Source: DATDPM01 sp041498815
GTDB taxonomy: Bacteria; Pseudomonadota; Alphaproteobacteria; DATDPM01
DNA: 64,000 nucleotides
Assembly: GCA_041498815.1 (NCBI GenBank)
Contig: JBGQJC010000006.1
Coordinates: 1-64,000, forward strand
Direction: 5' to 3'
In this document: positions 8,712 to 16,470 of the stretch, piece after piece
How positions within the stretch are numbered: position 1 is the first letter of the stretch
Layout of the letters: every line of letters starts with the position of its first letter
Notes under the pieces: model-generated
The model's database searches: none
Told to the model about the DNA's origin: nothing
Seen by the model: the letters and a program-made list of their open reading frames with translations, nothing else
Made by a program: the position numbers and the translations under genes

Positions 8712-10081
8712 GACGCGCCGCCCAAGCCGGCGATGCCGTAAGCGCGCGCAAAGAGCTCGATCGGATGGGGGGCGGAATTGCCTTCGGGCTTGGCGCCCAG
8801 GTTTTCCATGCTTTGAACGATATGCGCGCCCGCGAGCGGACATTCGGAGGTGACATAAGGCGTGCCGCCCTGGGATTCCATCGAGTACCTGGCCGCGTGG
8901 CGGGCAACCGGCGCCCCGATCTTGAGCGCCACCTCGAAATTGCCCTTGAGCACGCCCCAGGAACCGCCGTGGCCCGAGCAGCGCTCGATCACGGAAATGT
9001 CGGCGTCGGGGACGAGGCGCAGCATCTCGGCCGCTTTTTGGCCCATGTTCTGGGCCCTTGCGTGGCAGGCCATGTGCAGCGTCACGGCGCGCCCCAGCGG
9101 GCCGAGCCCCGGGGCCAAGCCTTCGTTCTTGGCGATGTCGACCACGTATTCGGTGATGTCGTAGGTGGCATGCGACAGCCGCTTCACATCCGCATCGCCC
9201 GGCAAGACGAGCGGCCATTCGAATTTGAACATCAGCGCGCAGGAGGGGATGAGCGCCACCACGTCATGCCCTTTCTCGATGAACGGGATGAGCGCCTTGG
9301 AAATCTTTTTCGCGCGCCGCGCTACCGATGCCAAATCGCCGTGCTCGAGTTGGGGCATGCCGCAGCATTCGGGATAGACGACCTCGGTCTCGACCCCGTT
9401 CTTGGCGAGCACCGCACGCGCCGCCAATCCGATTCCGGGATTGTTGTAATTGGCGAAGCAGGTGGCATAGATCACCGCCTTGCGCCCGAAGGCCGGCGCC
9501 TCGCGGTTCACGGCGGGGGTTTGTGCTTTCGCCAAACTCACGAAGCTCTTGCGATGGAAGCGCGGCAACTCGGCGTTGCGATCGACGTGGGCGAATCTTT
9601 CCATCGCCGCACGGGCGAATTTGTTCTTTCGTCTGGTGGCCCAATTGGCGAAGGCTTCCAAGGCGCCGCCGAGCCTGGCATTGCGGTCGGTTTTGGTCAG
9701 CTCGCGATCGGCAAAGGGAACCTCGCCGCGTTTCAGCTCCGCCGCGCGGTAGCGCAGCATCAGATGCGGAAAATCGACGTTGAATTCGTGGGGCGGCACA
9801 TATGGGCATTTGGTCATGAAGCACATGTCGCAGAGCGTGCAGGCATCCACGACCTGCTTGAAGCCGCGGCTCTCGACCGATTCGAGCTCGCCCGTCTTCG
9901 ATTGATCGATGAGGTCGAAGAGACGCGGGAAACTGTCGCAGAGGTTAAAGCAGCGCCGGCAGGTGTGGCAGACGTCGAAGATGCGGCGCATCTCGGTGTC
10001 GATCGCAGCCGCATCGGTGAATTCGGGAGCGGTCCAGGCCAATGGATGGCGAACCGGCGCCTCGAGACTTCCTTCCCTCAT
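8708..10081 (-). CDS. CCG-domain Fe-S oxidoreductase (GlpC/HdrD-like)
   Basis: A 457-residue electron-transfer protein. Two [4Fe-4S] ferredoxin-like motifs lie at Cys38-41-44-48 (CHTCRRCFNLC) and Cys81-84-87-92 (CTLCDMCFMTKC). Two CCG-type domains follow: C208, ECCG at 238-241 and C281; then C339, CSG at 368-370 in place of CCG, and a later Cys in SECPLAG. GlpC and heterodisulfide reductase subunits are relatives, but no dehydrogenase flavoprotein is encoded nearby. It is downstream of rubrerythrin (91-base gap) and overlaps DUF3501, so a role supplying electrons to the rubrerythrin is a reasonable inference. Confidence 0.88.
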   Translation of the reverse strand: MREGSLEAPVRHPLAWTAPEFTDAAAIDTEMRRIFDVCHTCRRCFNLCDSFPRLFDLIDQSKTGELESVESRGFKQVVDACTLCDMCFMTKCPYVPPHEFNVDFPHLMLRYRAAELKRGEVPFADRELTKTDRNARLGGALEAFANWATRRKNKFARAAMERFAHVDRNAELPRFHRKSFVSLAKAQTPAVNREAPAFGRKAVIYATCFANYNNPGIGLAARAVLAKNGVETEVVYPECCGMPQLEHGDLASVARRAKKISKALIPFIEKGHDVVALIPSCALMFKFEWPLVLPGDADVKRLSHATYDITEYVVDIAKNEGLAPGLGPLGRAVTLHMACHARAQNMGQKAAEMLRLVPDADISVIERCSGHGGSWGVLKGNFEVALKIGAPVARHAARYSMESQGGTPYVTSECPLAGAHIVQSMENLGAKPEGNSAPHPIELFARAYGIAGLGGAS

Positions 10082-10128
10082 TCTCGCGCCCTTGGGACCT
10101 GCCGCACGGGTGTAGCGCGACGCAATGA

Positions 10129-10146
10129 GGGGGCCAGGCGGCCCCC
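10129..10146 (-). other. GC-rich hairpin between rubrerythrin and Fe-S protein genes
   Basis: GGGGGCC (10129-10135) and GGCCCCC (10140-10146) form a 7-bp perfect stem with a 4-base loop. No T-run follows on the minus strand, so it is more likely an mRNA processing or stabilising element, or a partial terminator, than a full intrinsic terminator. Confidence 0.4.
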
Positions 10147-10172
10147 CGATCGCATCGATCCCGAGGCTTCGC

Positions 10173-10589
10173 CTACTTCAATTCGTCGAAGGACCGCTGG
10201 AACCTGCCGGCGTGGGATTTCTCCGCCTTGGCCAGCGTTTCGAACCAGTCGGCGATTTCGTCGAAGCCTTCGTCGCGAGCGCCTCGTGCCATACCCGGAT
10301 ACATGTCGGTGTATTCGTGGGTCTCGCCGACGATGGCGGATTTCAGATTCTTGCGGGTATCACCGATCGGCTCGCCGGTCGCGGGATCGCCCACAATCTC
10401 GAGAAATTCGAGATGGCCGTGGGCGTGCCCCGTCTCGCCTTCGGCGGTCGAGCGGAACACCGCCGACACGTCGTTGTAGCCTTCGACGTCGGCCTTTTGC
10501 GCGAAGTAGAGGTAACGGCGGTTCGCCATCGATTCGCCGGCGAAGGCGTCCTTCAGATTCTTTTCGGTCTTGCTTCCCTTGAGTTGCAT
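10173..10589 (-). CDS. Rubrerythrin without rubredoxin domain (erythrin-type diiron protein)
   Basis: Ferritin-like diiron protein, 138 residues, expected to reduce hydrogen peroxide in the cytoplasm. Predicted iron ligands are E19, E52 with H55 (ETGH), E89 and E92, and E123 with H126 (EKSH). Classical rubrerythrins carry a C-terminal CxxC rubredoxin domain of about 45 residues; here the protein ends with the four-helix bundle and contains no cysteine, so it needs an external electron donor. It heads a likely operon with the Fe-S protein and DUF3501 and lies behind a promoter carrying an Irr box. Confidence 0.93.
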   Translation of the reverse strand: MQLKGSKTEKNLKDAFAGESMANRRYLYFAQKADVEGYNDVSAVFRSTAEGETGHAHGHLEFLEIVGDPATGEPIGDTRKNLKSAIVGETHEYTDMYPGMARGARDEGFDEIADWFETLAKAEKSHAGRFQRSFDELK

Positions 10590-10669
10590 GCAAAGTCTCC
10601 CGTGGTCTCGGCAGGAGTTGCGCCTGCGCGCTGTCGCGATCGTGGCCGAATGCGTACGGCCGGAAACCC

Positions 10670-10698
10670 AATATGGCCGCCCGCAGCGTCCCTGTCAA
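10670..10698 (-). promoter_or_regulatory. Sigma-70 promoter of the rubrerythrin operon
   Basis: On the minus strand a perfect TTGACA (10698-10693) is followed after 17 bases by CATATT (10675-10670), four of six matching the -10 consensus. The predicted start is near 10663, about 75 bases before the rubrerythrin ATG. The Irr box lies immediately upstream of the -35. Confidence 0.65.
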
Positions 10699-10701
10699 TA
10701 G

Positions 10702-10718
10702 TTTAGAACTATTCTAAT
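10702..10718 (-). promoter_or_regulatory. Iron control element (ICE), predicted Irr-binding site
   Basis: TTTAGAACTATTCTAAT is a near-perfect inverted repeat matching the alphaproteobacterial ICE consensus TTTAGAAnnnTTCTAAA in all but the last base. It sits 3 bases upstream of the perfect -35 box of the rubrerythrin promoter and in the gap after irr, whose product is the known reader of this motif. Confidence 0.8.
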
Positions 10719-10749
10719 AATGTGCCCAGATACCGGGAAGAAAATGGAT

Positions 10750-11163
10750 TTAAGGCGCGGATTTCGCGACCCGGACGATCACCTCGACCCGCGAGACTTC
10801 GGTGCCCGCGGGCGGCTCCGGCAGGTTCATGACCGAGATCCCGTTGGCCGGGATGTCGATCAGCGCGCCTGAATCCTGGAAGAAGAAGTGGTGGTGATCG
10901 CTGTTGTTGGTATCGAAATAGGAGCACCCCGGTTCGGCCACGACCTCGCGCAACAGACCGGCCTCGGTCAACTGATGGAGCGTGTTGTAGACGGTGGCGA
11001 GCGACACGCCGACATTGGCGGAGCGCGCTTCCTTGTGCAGCCCCTCGGCGGTCACGTGGCGGTGTCCCGATTCGAACAGAAGCCTTGCCAAGGCAAGGCG
11101 CTGGCGCGTGGGGCGCAACCCCACGGACCGCAACCTGTCGAGTGCCGAACTGAAGGGACGCAT
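10750..11163 (-). CDS. irr: Irr: heme-responsive iron regulator (Fur superfamily)
   Basis: A 137-residue Fur-superfamily regulator. The central VSLATVYNTLHQLTEAGLL and SYFDTNNSDHHHFF segments are the hallmark of Irr rather than Fur, Zur or PerR; the HHH motif (90-92) is the heme/iron-sensing site. The N-terminal heme regulatory motif (GCP) of Bradyrhizobium Irr is absent, as in Rhizobium. Irr binds ICE sequences when iron and heme are low. The gene lies upstream of rubrerythrin with an ICE between them, so the operon downstream is its likely target. Confidence 0.9.
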   Translation of the reverse strand: MRPFSSALDRLRSVGLRPTRQRLALARLLFESGHRHVTAEGLHKEARSANVGVSLATVYNTLHQLTEAGLLREVVAEPGCSYFDTNNSDHHHFFFQDSGALIDIPANGISVMNLPEPPAGTEVSRVEVIVRVAKSAP

Positions 11164-11283
11164 TTAGTCTTGGCCCTTAATTGTTTTCGGCCCAGGCCGA
11201 TTCGTCTTACGCCGTGCCTTGGCGCCGCGCCTTAGACCCGCACCGCAAGGATGGCTCCTGCAATAAGCTAGTCATTCGGTGCG

Positions 11284-11326
11284 CCGATTTCAAAAAAATA
11301 ATCGGTTAAAGGCATTTATCTTAACC
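11284..11326 (-). repeat. Two overlapping inverted repeats upstream of irr
   Basis: CCGATT (11284-11289) pairs with AATCGG (11300-11305) across an A-rich spacer, and GGTTAA (11304-11309) pairs with TTAACC (11321-11326); the two repeats share bases 11304-11305. They lie in the AT-rich part of the 200-base gap before irr. On the minus strand a weak TTGAAA -35-like box begins inside the first repeat, so these may be irr promoter operators or the end of the upstream transcript. Confidence 0.35.
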
Positions 11327-11364
11327 ATGGTGCGGCGCGGTAATGCGCGCCGCCCGGTCCCGAA

Positions 11365-12762
11365 TCAGTCGCCCGTCGCGATGCGCTCGACCAGCTGGCG
11401 CACCGTCGGGATGAATCCGTTCGAATAGAAAGGATCCTCGGCGAAGCGAAACGCATTGTGGCCGGCGAACATCAATTCCGATTCGATGTCCTCGTTGTGG
11501 ACGATGGCCTGGAGCGTCTTCTGGATGCAATAGGAACGCGGATCGGCTTTCTTGCCGGTCGTGCCCTGCTCGTTCTGGGCCCAGTTGCTGAACAGGCACG
11601 CGCTCAAGCACCCCATGCAATTGATCTGGTCCGTCCGAATCTCGAGCCACTTCTCGGGCGTCACGAAGACGAGGGTCGAATCGGGCGTGCGCATCGCCTC
11701 GGTAAATCCCTGGCGGACCCACTGCTCGGCGTGAACCTTGTCGGCTGCGGTCAGATATACGGTGCGGCCCCGCGCGCCCACGGGGAACGGCGTGTTGTGT
11801 TCACCCACCGGCGCCTGGGCGTAGGCCACTTGGCGCACCGCGCGTTCCTCGAGCTCCTTGATGAAATTGTTATAGACGGCCGACGAATAAAACCCGGTCG
11901 GGCTGTAGCGGTTGAGGAAGATTTCGCCCTTCTTCAGCATCAGCAATTTCCGCTTCCACGCATCCGAGATCGGGCTTTCCTGGGTCAAGAGCGGCCGCGT
12001 TCCGAATTGGAAGGCCACGGGCCCCAAATCGGGATTGCCGATCCAATCCTCCCATTCGCGCAGGAACCACACGCCGCCCGCCATGATGATGGGCGTGTCC
12101 TTGAGCCCGTATTCGTTCATCATTTGGCGCATCTCAAGGACGCGCGGCATGGGGGGTTCGGGCCTATCCGGGTCCTCGGAGTTGCTGATGCCGTTGTGCC
12201 CGCCCGCCAGCCACGGGTCTTCGTACACGACGCCCCCCAGCCATTCGCGGAATCTGTGGTATGCGCGCTTCCAGAGCGCCCGGAACGCGCGCGCCGAGGA
12301 AACGATGGGATAGTAGTAAACGCCGTAACTGGCGCAGATTTCGGCGATGCGGTACGGCATGCCGGCGCCGCAAGTGACGCCGTTGATGATGCCTTTGGCT
12401 GCCTCCAACGTGCGGTGAAGGATGGTTTCGGCCGCCGCCATCTCCCACAAAACGTTCATGTGGATGCGGCCCAGTCCCGAGGCTATTTCATGGGCCACGC
12501 GTGCCTGATACAGGGCGCCGCGAACGGCGAAATCGATCAGTTCCTGATGGCGCTCGCGCCGCGTCTTGCCGCGATAGATCTGGGGGACGAAGGTGCCGTC
12601 CTGGTCGTAGGAATCGGCGTTCACTCCGGAAAACGTCCCGACCCCGCCGCACGCCGCCCAGGGGCCGGAGCTTTCCCCGTTCGAGACCGAGATGCCCTTG
12701 CCGCCTTCGATGAGCGGCAGAACCTCGCGCCCCGAAAATAGGATCGAATTCAGAGGCTTCAT
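11365..12762 (-). CDS. Nitronate monooxygenase-like flavoprotein with C-terminal Cys cluster
   Basis: A 465-residue TIM-barrel flavoprotein of the nitronate monooxygenase (2-nitropropane dioxygenase) family. Supporting motifs are LAGGHNG, IIMAGGVW and QFGTRPLLTQES. The family is usually 320-380 residues; this one has an added C-terminal part with INCMGCLSAC and a further Cys 22 residues later (CX2CX3CX22C), resembling the [4Fe-4S] motif of Old Yellow Enzyme-type Fe-S flavoproteins. A GGGAGG ribosome site precedes the ATG. It lies upstream of irr on the same strand. Substrate is unknown. Confidence 0.8.
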   Translation of the reverse strand: MKPLNSILFSGREVLPLIEGGKGISVSNGESSGPWAACGGVGTFSGVNADSYDQDGTFVPQIYRGKTRRERHQELIDFAVRGALYQARVAHEIASGLGRIHMNVLWEMAAAETILHRTLEAAKGIINGVTCGAGMPYRIAEICASYGVYYYPIVSSARAFRALWKRAYHRFREWLGGVVYEDPWLAGGHNGISNSEDPDRPEPPMPRVLEMRQMMNEYGLKDTPIIMAGGVWFLREWEDWIGNPDLGPVAFQFGTRPLLTQESPISDAWKRKLLMLKKGEIFLNRYSPTGFYSSAVYNNFIKELEERAVRQVAYAQAPVGEHNTPFPVGARGRTVYLTAADKVHAEQWVRQGFTEAMRTPDSTLVFVTPEKWLEIRTDQINCMGCLSACLFSNWAQNEQGTTGKKADPRSYCIQKTLQAIVHNEDIESELMFAGHNAFRFAEDPFYSNGFIPTVRQLVERIATGD

Positions 12763-12900
12763 CTGGTGCCTCCCGCCTTAAACTTGTCGGCCGCGGTCAT
12801 TCGTTACCACGGCCACGCCTGCCCGCAAGGCCCGCCCCCACCGCCTAATAGCCCTATATGGGGCGGGGCGGCAATGGCGACTAGGCCCCCCAGGGGCACG

Positions 12901-12916
12901 AAATCCGCACGGATTT
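12901..12916. repeat. Short inverted repeat downstream of pnp
   Basis: AAATCCG (12901-12907) and CGGATTT (12910-12916) are separated by CA, flanked by further complementary GGGG/CCCC bases. It follows the pnp stop by about 20 bases. A T-run follows on the plus strand only, so it is not a typical terminator for pnp. The rest of the 12763-12935 gap shows nothing else. Confidence 0.35.
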
Positions 12917-12935
12917 TTCACCCCTGTCCGGACGG

Positions 12936-15047
12936 TCATGCGGGCTTGGTCAGATCCTGGCCGGTGTGCTGGTCGACCGCCTTCATGCTGAGCTTGACCT
13001 TGCCCCGGTCGTCCATGCCCAAGACCTTGACGCTCACGATGTCGCCCTCCTTGACCACTTCGGAGACCGTCTTGGGGCGCCCCGGCCCCAGTTCGCTGAT
13101 ATGGACCAGGCCGTCTCTAGGTCCGAGGAAATTCACGAAGGCGCCGAAGTCGACGACTTTCACCACCTTGCCTTTGTAGATCGCGCCGATCTCCGGCTCG
13201 GCGACGATGTTGCGGATCCAGTCGATCGCGGCCTGGCTGGCCGCGCCGTCGACCGCCGCAACTTTGACCGTGCCGTCGTCTTCGATGTCGATCTTGGCCC
13301 CGGTCTTTTCGGTGATCTCGCGGATGACCTTGCCCCCGGTGCCGATGATTTCGCGGATCTTGTCCTTGGGCACGGTGATGACGGTGATGCGCGGAGCGTG
13401 CTGCGACAGATCCTGGCGCGCGGTATCCAGGGCTTTGCTCATTTCGCCGAGGATATGCATGCGCCCGTCACGCGCCTGGGCAAGCGCGGTTTGCATGATC
13501 TCGCGGGTGATGCTGGTGATCTTGATGTCCATCTGGAGCGAAGTGACGCCGTTTTCGGAACCCGCCACCTTGAAATCCATGTCGCCCAGATGGTCCTCGT
13601 CGCCCAAAATGTCCGAGAGCACCGCGTGGCCGGATTCTTCTTTGATGAGGCCCATGGCGATGCCGGCGACGGGCCGCGTGATCGGTACGCCCGCATCCAT
13701 GAGCGAGAGCGAGGTGCCGCAAACGGTCGCCATCGAGGACGAGCCGTTCGATTCCGTGATCTCGGAAACCACCCGGGTGGTATAGGGAAAATCGGTTTTG
13801 GCGGGCAATACCGGGCGCACCGCCCGCCAGGCAAGCTTGCCATGGCCGACTTCGCGCCGCCCGGTGAAACCGAACCGGCCCACTTCGCCCACCGAGAACG
13901 GCGGGAAATTGTAATGCAGGAGGAAATGCTCGCGGTATTCGCCATCCAAGGCGTCGACGATCTGCTCGTCCTGGCCGGTGCCGAGCGTGGTGACGACCAG
14001 CGCCTGGGTTTCGCCGCGGGTGAACAGGGCGCTGCCGTGGGCCCGCGGCAGGAACCCGACTTCGCAGATGATGGGACGGATGTCGGCGGTAGCGCGCCCG
14101 TCGATGCGCTTTCCGGTCGCCAGGATATTTCCGCGCACGATGTCCTGTTCGAGGTTCTTGAACAGGCCCGGCACGAGATCGGCGTCGAGGGATTCGGCCG
14201 CAATCGTTTCCAGCGCCTTGGTCTTGACCGCCGCGATCTTCTCGTGGCGGAGCTGCTTCTCGGTCACGGCATAAGCGGCGCGGAGTTCTTTTTCGGCGAG
14301 CTCGCGCAGGCGCGCATTCACCCGGTCCGTGCCCTCGGGCGCCTTGGGCAGGTCCCAGGGCGCTTTGGCGCAGTCTTCGGCAAGCTGGATAATGAGATTG
14401 ATGACGTCTTGCATCTTCTCGTGGCCGAAAGTGACGGCGCCCAGCATCACCTCTTCGGAAAGCTCTTTCGCTTCCGATTCGACCATGAGCACGCCTGCCC
14501 CGGTGCCGGCCAGCACCAAATCGAGCTCGCTGTTCGCCATCTCGTCCACTTGCGGATTGAGCTCGTATTCGCCGGCGACGTAACCGACGCGGCAGCCCGC
14601 GATCGGCCCCAGGAACGGAATTCCGGAAATGGTGAGCGCGGCGGAGGCGCCGATCAGCGCCACGACGTCGGGGTCGTTCTCGAGATCGTGCGAGAGGACC
14701 ATGCAGATGACCTGGGTTTCGTTGCGAAACTCGGCGGGAAACAGCGGCCGGATCGGCCGGTCGATGAGGCGCGAGGTGAGCGTCTCTTTTTCCGAAGGCC
14801 GGCCTTCGCGCTTGAAAAAGCCGCCGGGAATCTTTCCCGCGGCATAGGTCTTTTCGATGTAATTGACGGTGAGCGGGAAGAAATCTATGCCCAGTTTCGG
14901 AGTCTTCGCGGCGACCACGGTGCACAGCACGGTGGTACCGCCGTAGGTCGCGACCACGGCGCCGTCGGCCTGGCGGGCGACCTTGCCCGACTCAAGAACC
15001 AGTTGGCGTCCGCCCCATGTGATCTCCTTGCGCGTTACGTTAAACAT
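12936..15047 (-). CDS. pnp: Pnp: polynucleotide phosphorylase
   Basis: Phosphorolytic 3'-5' exoribonuclease of 703 residues, part of the RNA degradosome. Two RNase PH-like domains are joined by an alpha-helical domain; the C-terminal KH domain shows VPKDKIREIIGTGGKVIREI and the S1 domain ends the protein (GKVVKVVDFGAFVNFLGPRDGLVHISEL). The ATG at 15047 gives the family N-terminus MFNVTRKEI and follows AGGAAAGGTGG at good spacing; an in-frame GTG four codons upstream is less likely. It follows rpsO across a 200-base leader, the classic site of PNPase autocontrol. Confidence 0.97.
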   Translation of the reverse strand: MFNVTRKEITWGGRQLVLESGKVARQADGAVVATYGGTTVLCTVVAAKTPKLGIDFFPLTVNYIEKTYAAGKIPGGFFKREGRPSEKETLTSRLIDRPIRPLFPAEFRNETQVICMVLSHDLENDPDVVALIGASAALTISGIPFLGPIAGCRVGYVAGEYELNPQVDEMANSELDLVLAGTGAGVLMVESEAKELSEEVMLGAVTFGHEKMQDVINLIIQLAEDCAKAPWDLPKAPEGTDRVNARLRELAEKELRAAYAVTEKQLRHEKIAAVKTKALETIAAESLDADLVPGLFKNLEQDIVRGNILATGKRIDGRATADIRPIICEVGFLPRAHGSALFTRGETQALVVTTLGTGQDEQIVDALDGEYREHFLLHYNFPPFSVGEVGRFGFTGRREVGHGKLAWRAVRPVLPAKTDFPYTTRVVSEITESNGSSSMATVCGTSLSLMDAGVPITRPVAGIAMGLIKEESGHAVLSDILGDEDHLGDMDFKVAGSENGVTSLQMDIKITSITREIMQTALAQARDGRMHILGEMSKALDTARQDLSQHAPRITVITVPKDKIREIIGTGGKVIREITEKTGAKIDIEDDGTVKVAAVDGAASQAAIDWIRNIVAEPEIGAIYKGKVVKVVDFGAFVNFLGPRDGLVHISELGPGRPKTVSEVVKEGDIVSVKVLGMDDRGKVKLSMKAVDQHTGQDLTKPA

Positions 15048-15099
15048 TCTCTTTTCCACCTTTCCTGCGAGACTGCCCTATGCAGGCCCGCGTCCAATG

Positions 15100-15145
15100 C
15101 GGCCGCCCGATGCGGCCGTCTTTTGCCGCGCCCCGATGGCGCGGC
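15100..15145 (-). other. Tandem GC-rich stem-loops in the rpsO-pnp leader
   Basis: Two perfect stems lie side by side: CGGCCGC/GCGGCCG at 15100-15118 and GCCGCGCC/GGCGCGGC at 15125-15145, both with the same CCGAT loop. In enterobacteria this intergenic region holds an RNase III-cleaved structure through which PNPase represses itself; a similar role here is inferred from position and structure. Confidence 0.45.
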
Positions 15146-15259
15146 CCTAACACTCAATAAAAACCCCGCGGCTGACCGGCACGGCCCGCCGCACTTTCAT
15201 TCCGATTTTTCCACGAATGGGATTCATCAACGCGCCGCGCGAATGCCGCGGCCGCACCG

Positions 15260-15529
15260 TTAACGGCGCAAGCCCAAGCGCTGGAGCAACTGGTTGTAGC
15301 GCTCTTCGTTCTTGCGCTTGAGATAGTCGAGTAAGCGGCGGCGCGCGCCCACCATGACGAGCAGGCCCCGGCGCGAATGAAAATCCTTGTCGTGGGAGTT
15401 CAAATGTTCGGTCAGGCTCTTGATCCGTTCCGAGAGAATCGCGACCTGGACCTCGGGCGAACCGGTGTCGCCTTCCTTATTCGCAAAATCTTTGATGATT
15501 TCGAGCTTGCGCCCGGCGGTGACCGACAT
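15260..15529 (-). CDS. rpsO: Ribosomal protein uS15
   Basis: Small-subunit protein S15, 89 residues from the ATG at 15529 (MSVTAGRK). It binds the central domain of 16S rRNA and bridges to the 50S subunit. The family segments GDTGSPEVQVAIL, LTEHLNSHDKDFHSRRGLL and RRRLLDYLKRKN are intact. An in-frame ATG three codons upstream (15538) exists but does not match family N-termini. The gene begins 17 bases after truB and precedes pnp, the standard order. Confidence 0.97.
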   Translation of the reverse strand: MSVTAGRKLEIIKDFANKEGDTGSPEVQVAILSERIKSLTEHLNSHDKDFHSRRGLLVMVGARRRLLDYLKRKNEERYNQLLQRLGLRR

Positions 15530-15546
15530 GTCGTGCATCCTAGTCT

Positions 15547-16470
15547 TTAAAAATTGAAAACCCGGACCGGCTTGAGCCGCCCGCGATCGAAACGTGCCAC
15601 CGCGACCGGTTTCCCGTTCGCCATGGCGCAGACCGAAATCCCGGGAACAAGCCCGCCCAAGCGGCCCACATCGCAGGCCCGAAGCAGGGGAACGGATTGG
15701 CCGCTCCGCAAACTGCGGGCCTCGCCCTCCGACAGGGCCAGCGCCGGGATGCCGTCCAGCGCGGTCTCGACCGGAAGGAGGCTATTAAAAGCGGCGGCAC
15801 TATGCCCCAGGGCCTCAAGGGAATCTAGCGAAATCGCTTGATTTTCCGTGAAGGGACCGACCGCCGTGCGCCGCAATTCCACGATATGGGCGAAGGTGTT
15901 AAGGGCCATCCCCAGATCGCGGGCAAGCGAGCGCATATAGGCCCCCTTACCGCAGATGACCTCGAAGCAGGCATGGTCCGGATCCGGGCCAGCGGCAAGC
16001 GTGATCCGTTCGATCAAAACGGTGCGGGGAGCGAGCTCGAAATCCACATCCGCCCGCGCCAGCGCGTAGGCCCGCCGCCCTTCCACCTTAACCGCCGAGA
16101 AGCGGGGCGGAATCTGGAGTATCTCGCCGGTAAAAGCGGGCAGTACGGATTCGATCTCGGATTCGCTCGGGCGCTTCGCGCTTGTTTGCGTCACCTCGCC
16201 TTCGGCGTCATCGGTGGTGCGGGCGATGCCCCATCGAAGCATGAAGCGGTAGGATTTCGTTCCGTCCATCTCGAAAGCGACGGTCTTGGTCGCTTCGCCC
16301 AAAGCCACCGGCAGCACGCCGGTCGCCAACGGGTCGAGCGTACCCCCGTGGCCCGCCTTCGCGGCATTGAGCGCCCGGCGCACGCGCGAGACCACCTTGG
16401 TCGAGGTGACGCCCTTCGGCTTGTCGATGACGATCCAACCGTGGACGGGCTCGCCCTTGCGCTTACCCAT
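15547..16470 (-). CDS. truB: TruB: tRNA pseudouridine(55) synthase
   Basis: Makes pseudouridine 55 in the T-loop of elongator tRNAs; 307 residues, a usual length. The catalytic aspartate is in GHGGTLDPLATGVLP, preceded by GWIVIDKPKGVTS. A C-terminal extension with a PUA-like region follows. The start overlaps the end of rbfA by 8 bases, and rpsO begins 17 bases downstream, so all belong to one translation-related transcript. Confidence 0.96.
   Translation of the reverse strand: MGKRKGEPVHGWIVIDKPKGVTSTKVVSRVRRALNAAKAGHGGTLDPLATGVLPVALGEATKTVAFEMDGTKSYRFMLRWGIARTTDDAEGEVTQTSAKRPSESEIESVLPAFTGEILQIPPRFSAVKVEGRRAYALARADVDFELAPRTVLIERITLAAGPDPDHACFEVICGKGAYMRSLARDLGMALNTFAHIVELRRTAVGPFTENQAISLDSLEALGHSAAAFNSLLPVETALDGIPALALSEGEARSLRSGQSVPLLRACDVGRLGGLVPGISVCAMANGKPVAVARFDRGRLKPVRVFNF

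Noticed and set aside
12966..15263. A 765-codon plus-strand open frame opposite pnp
   Set aside because: Same cause: antisense of a conserved gene in GC-rich DNA, with no recognisable protein features.
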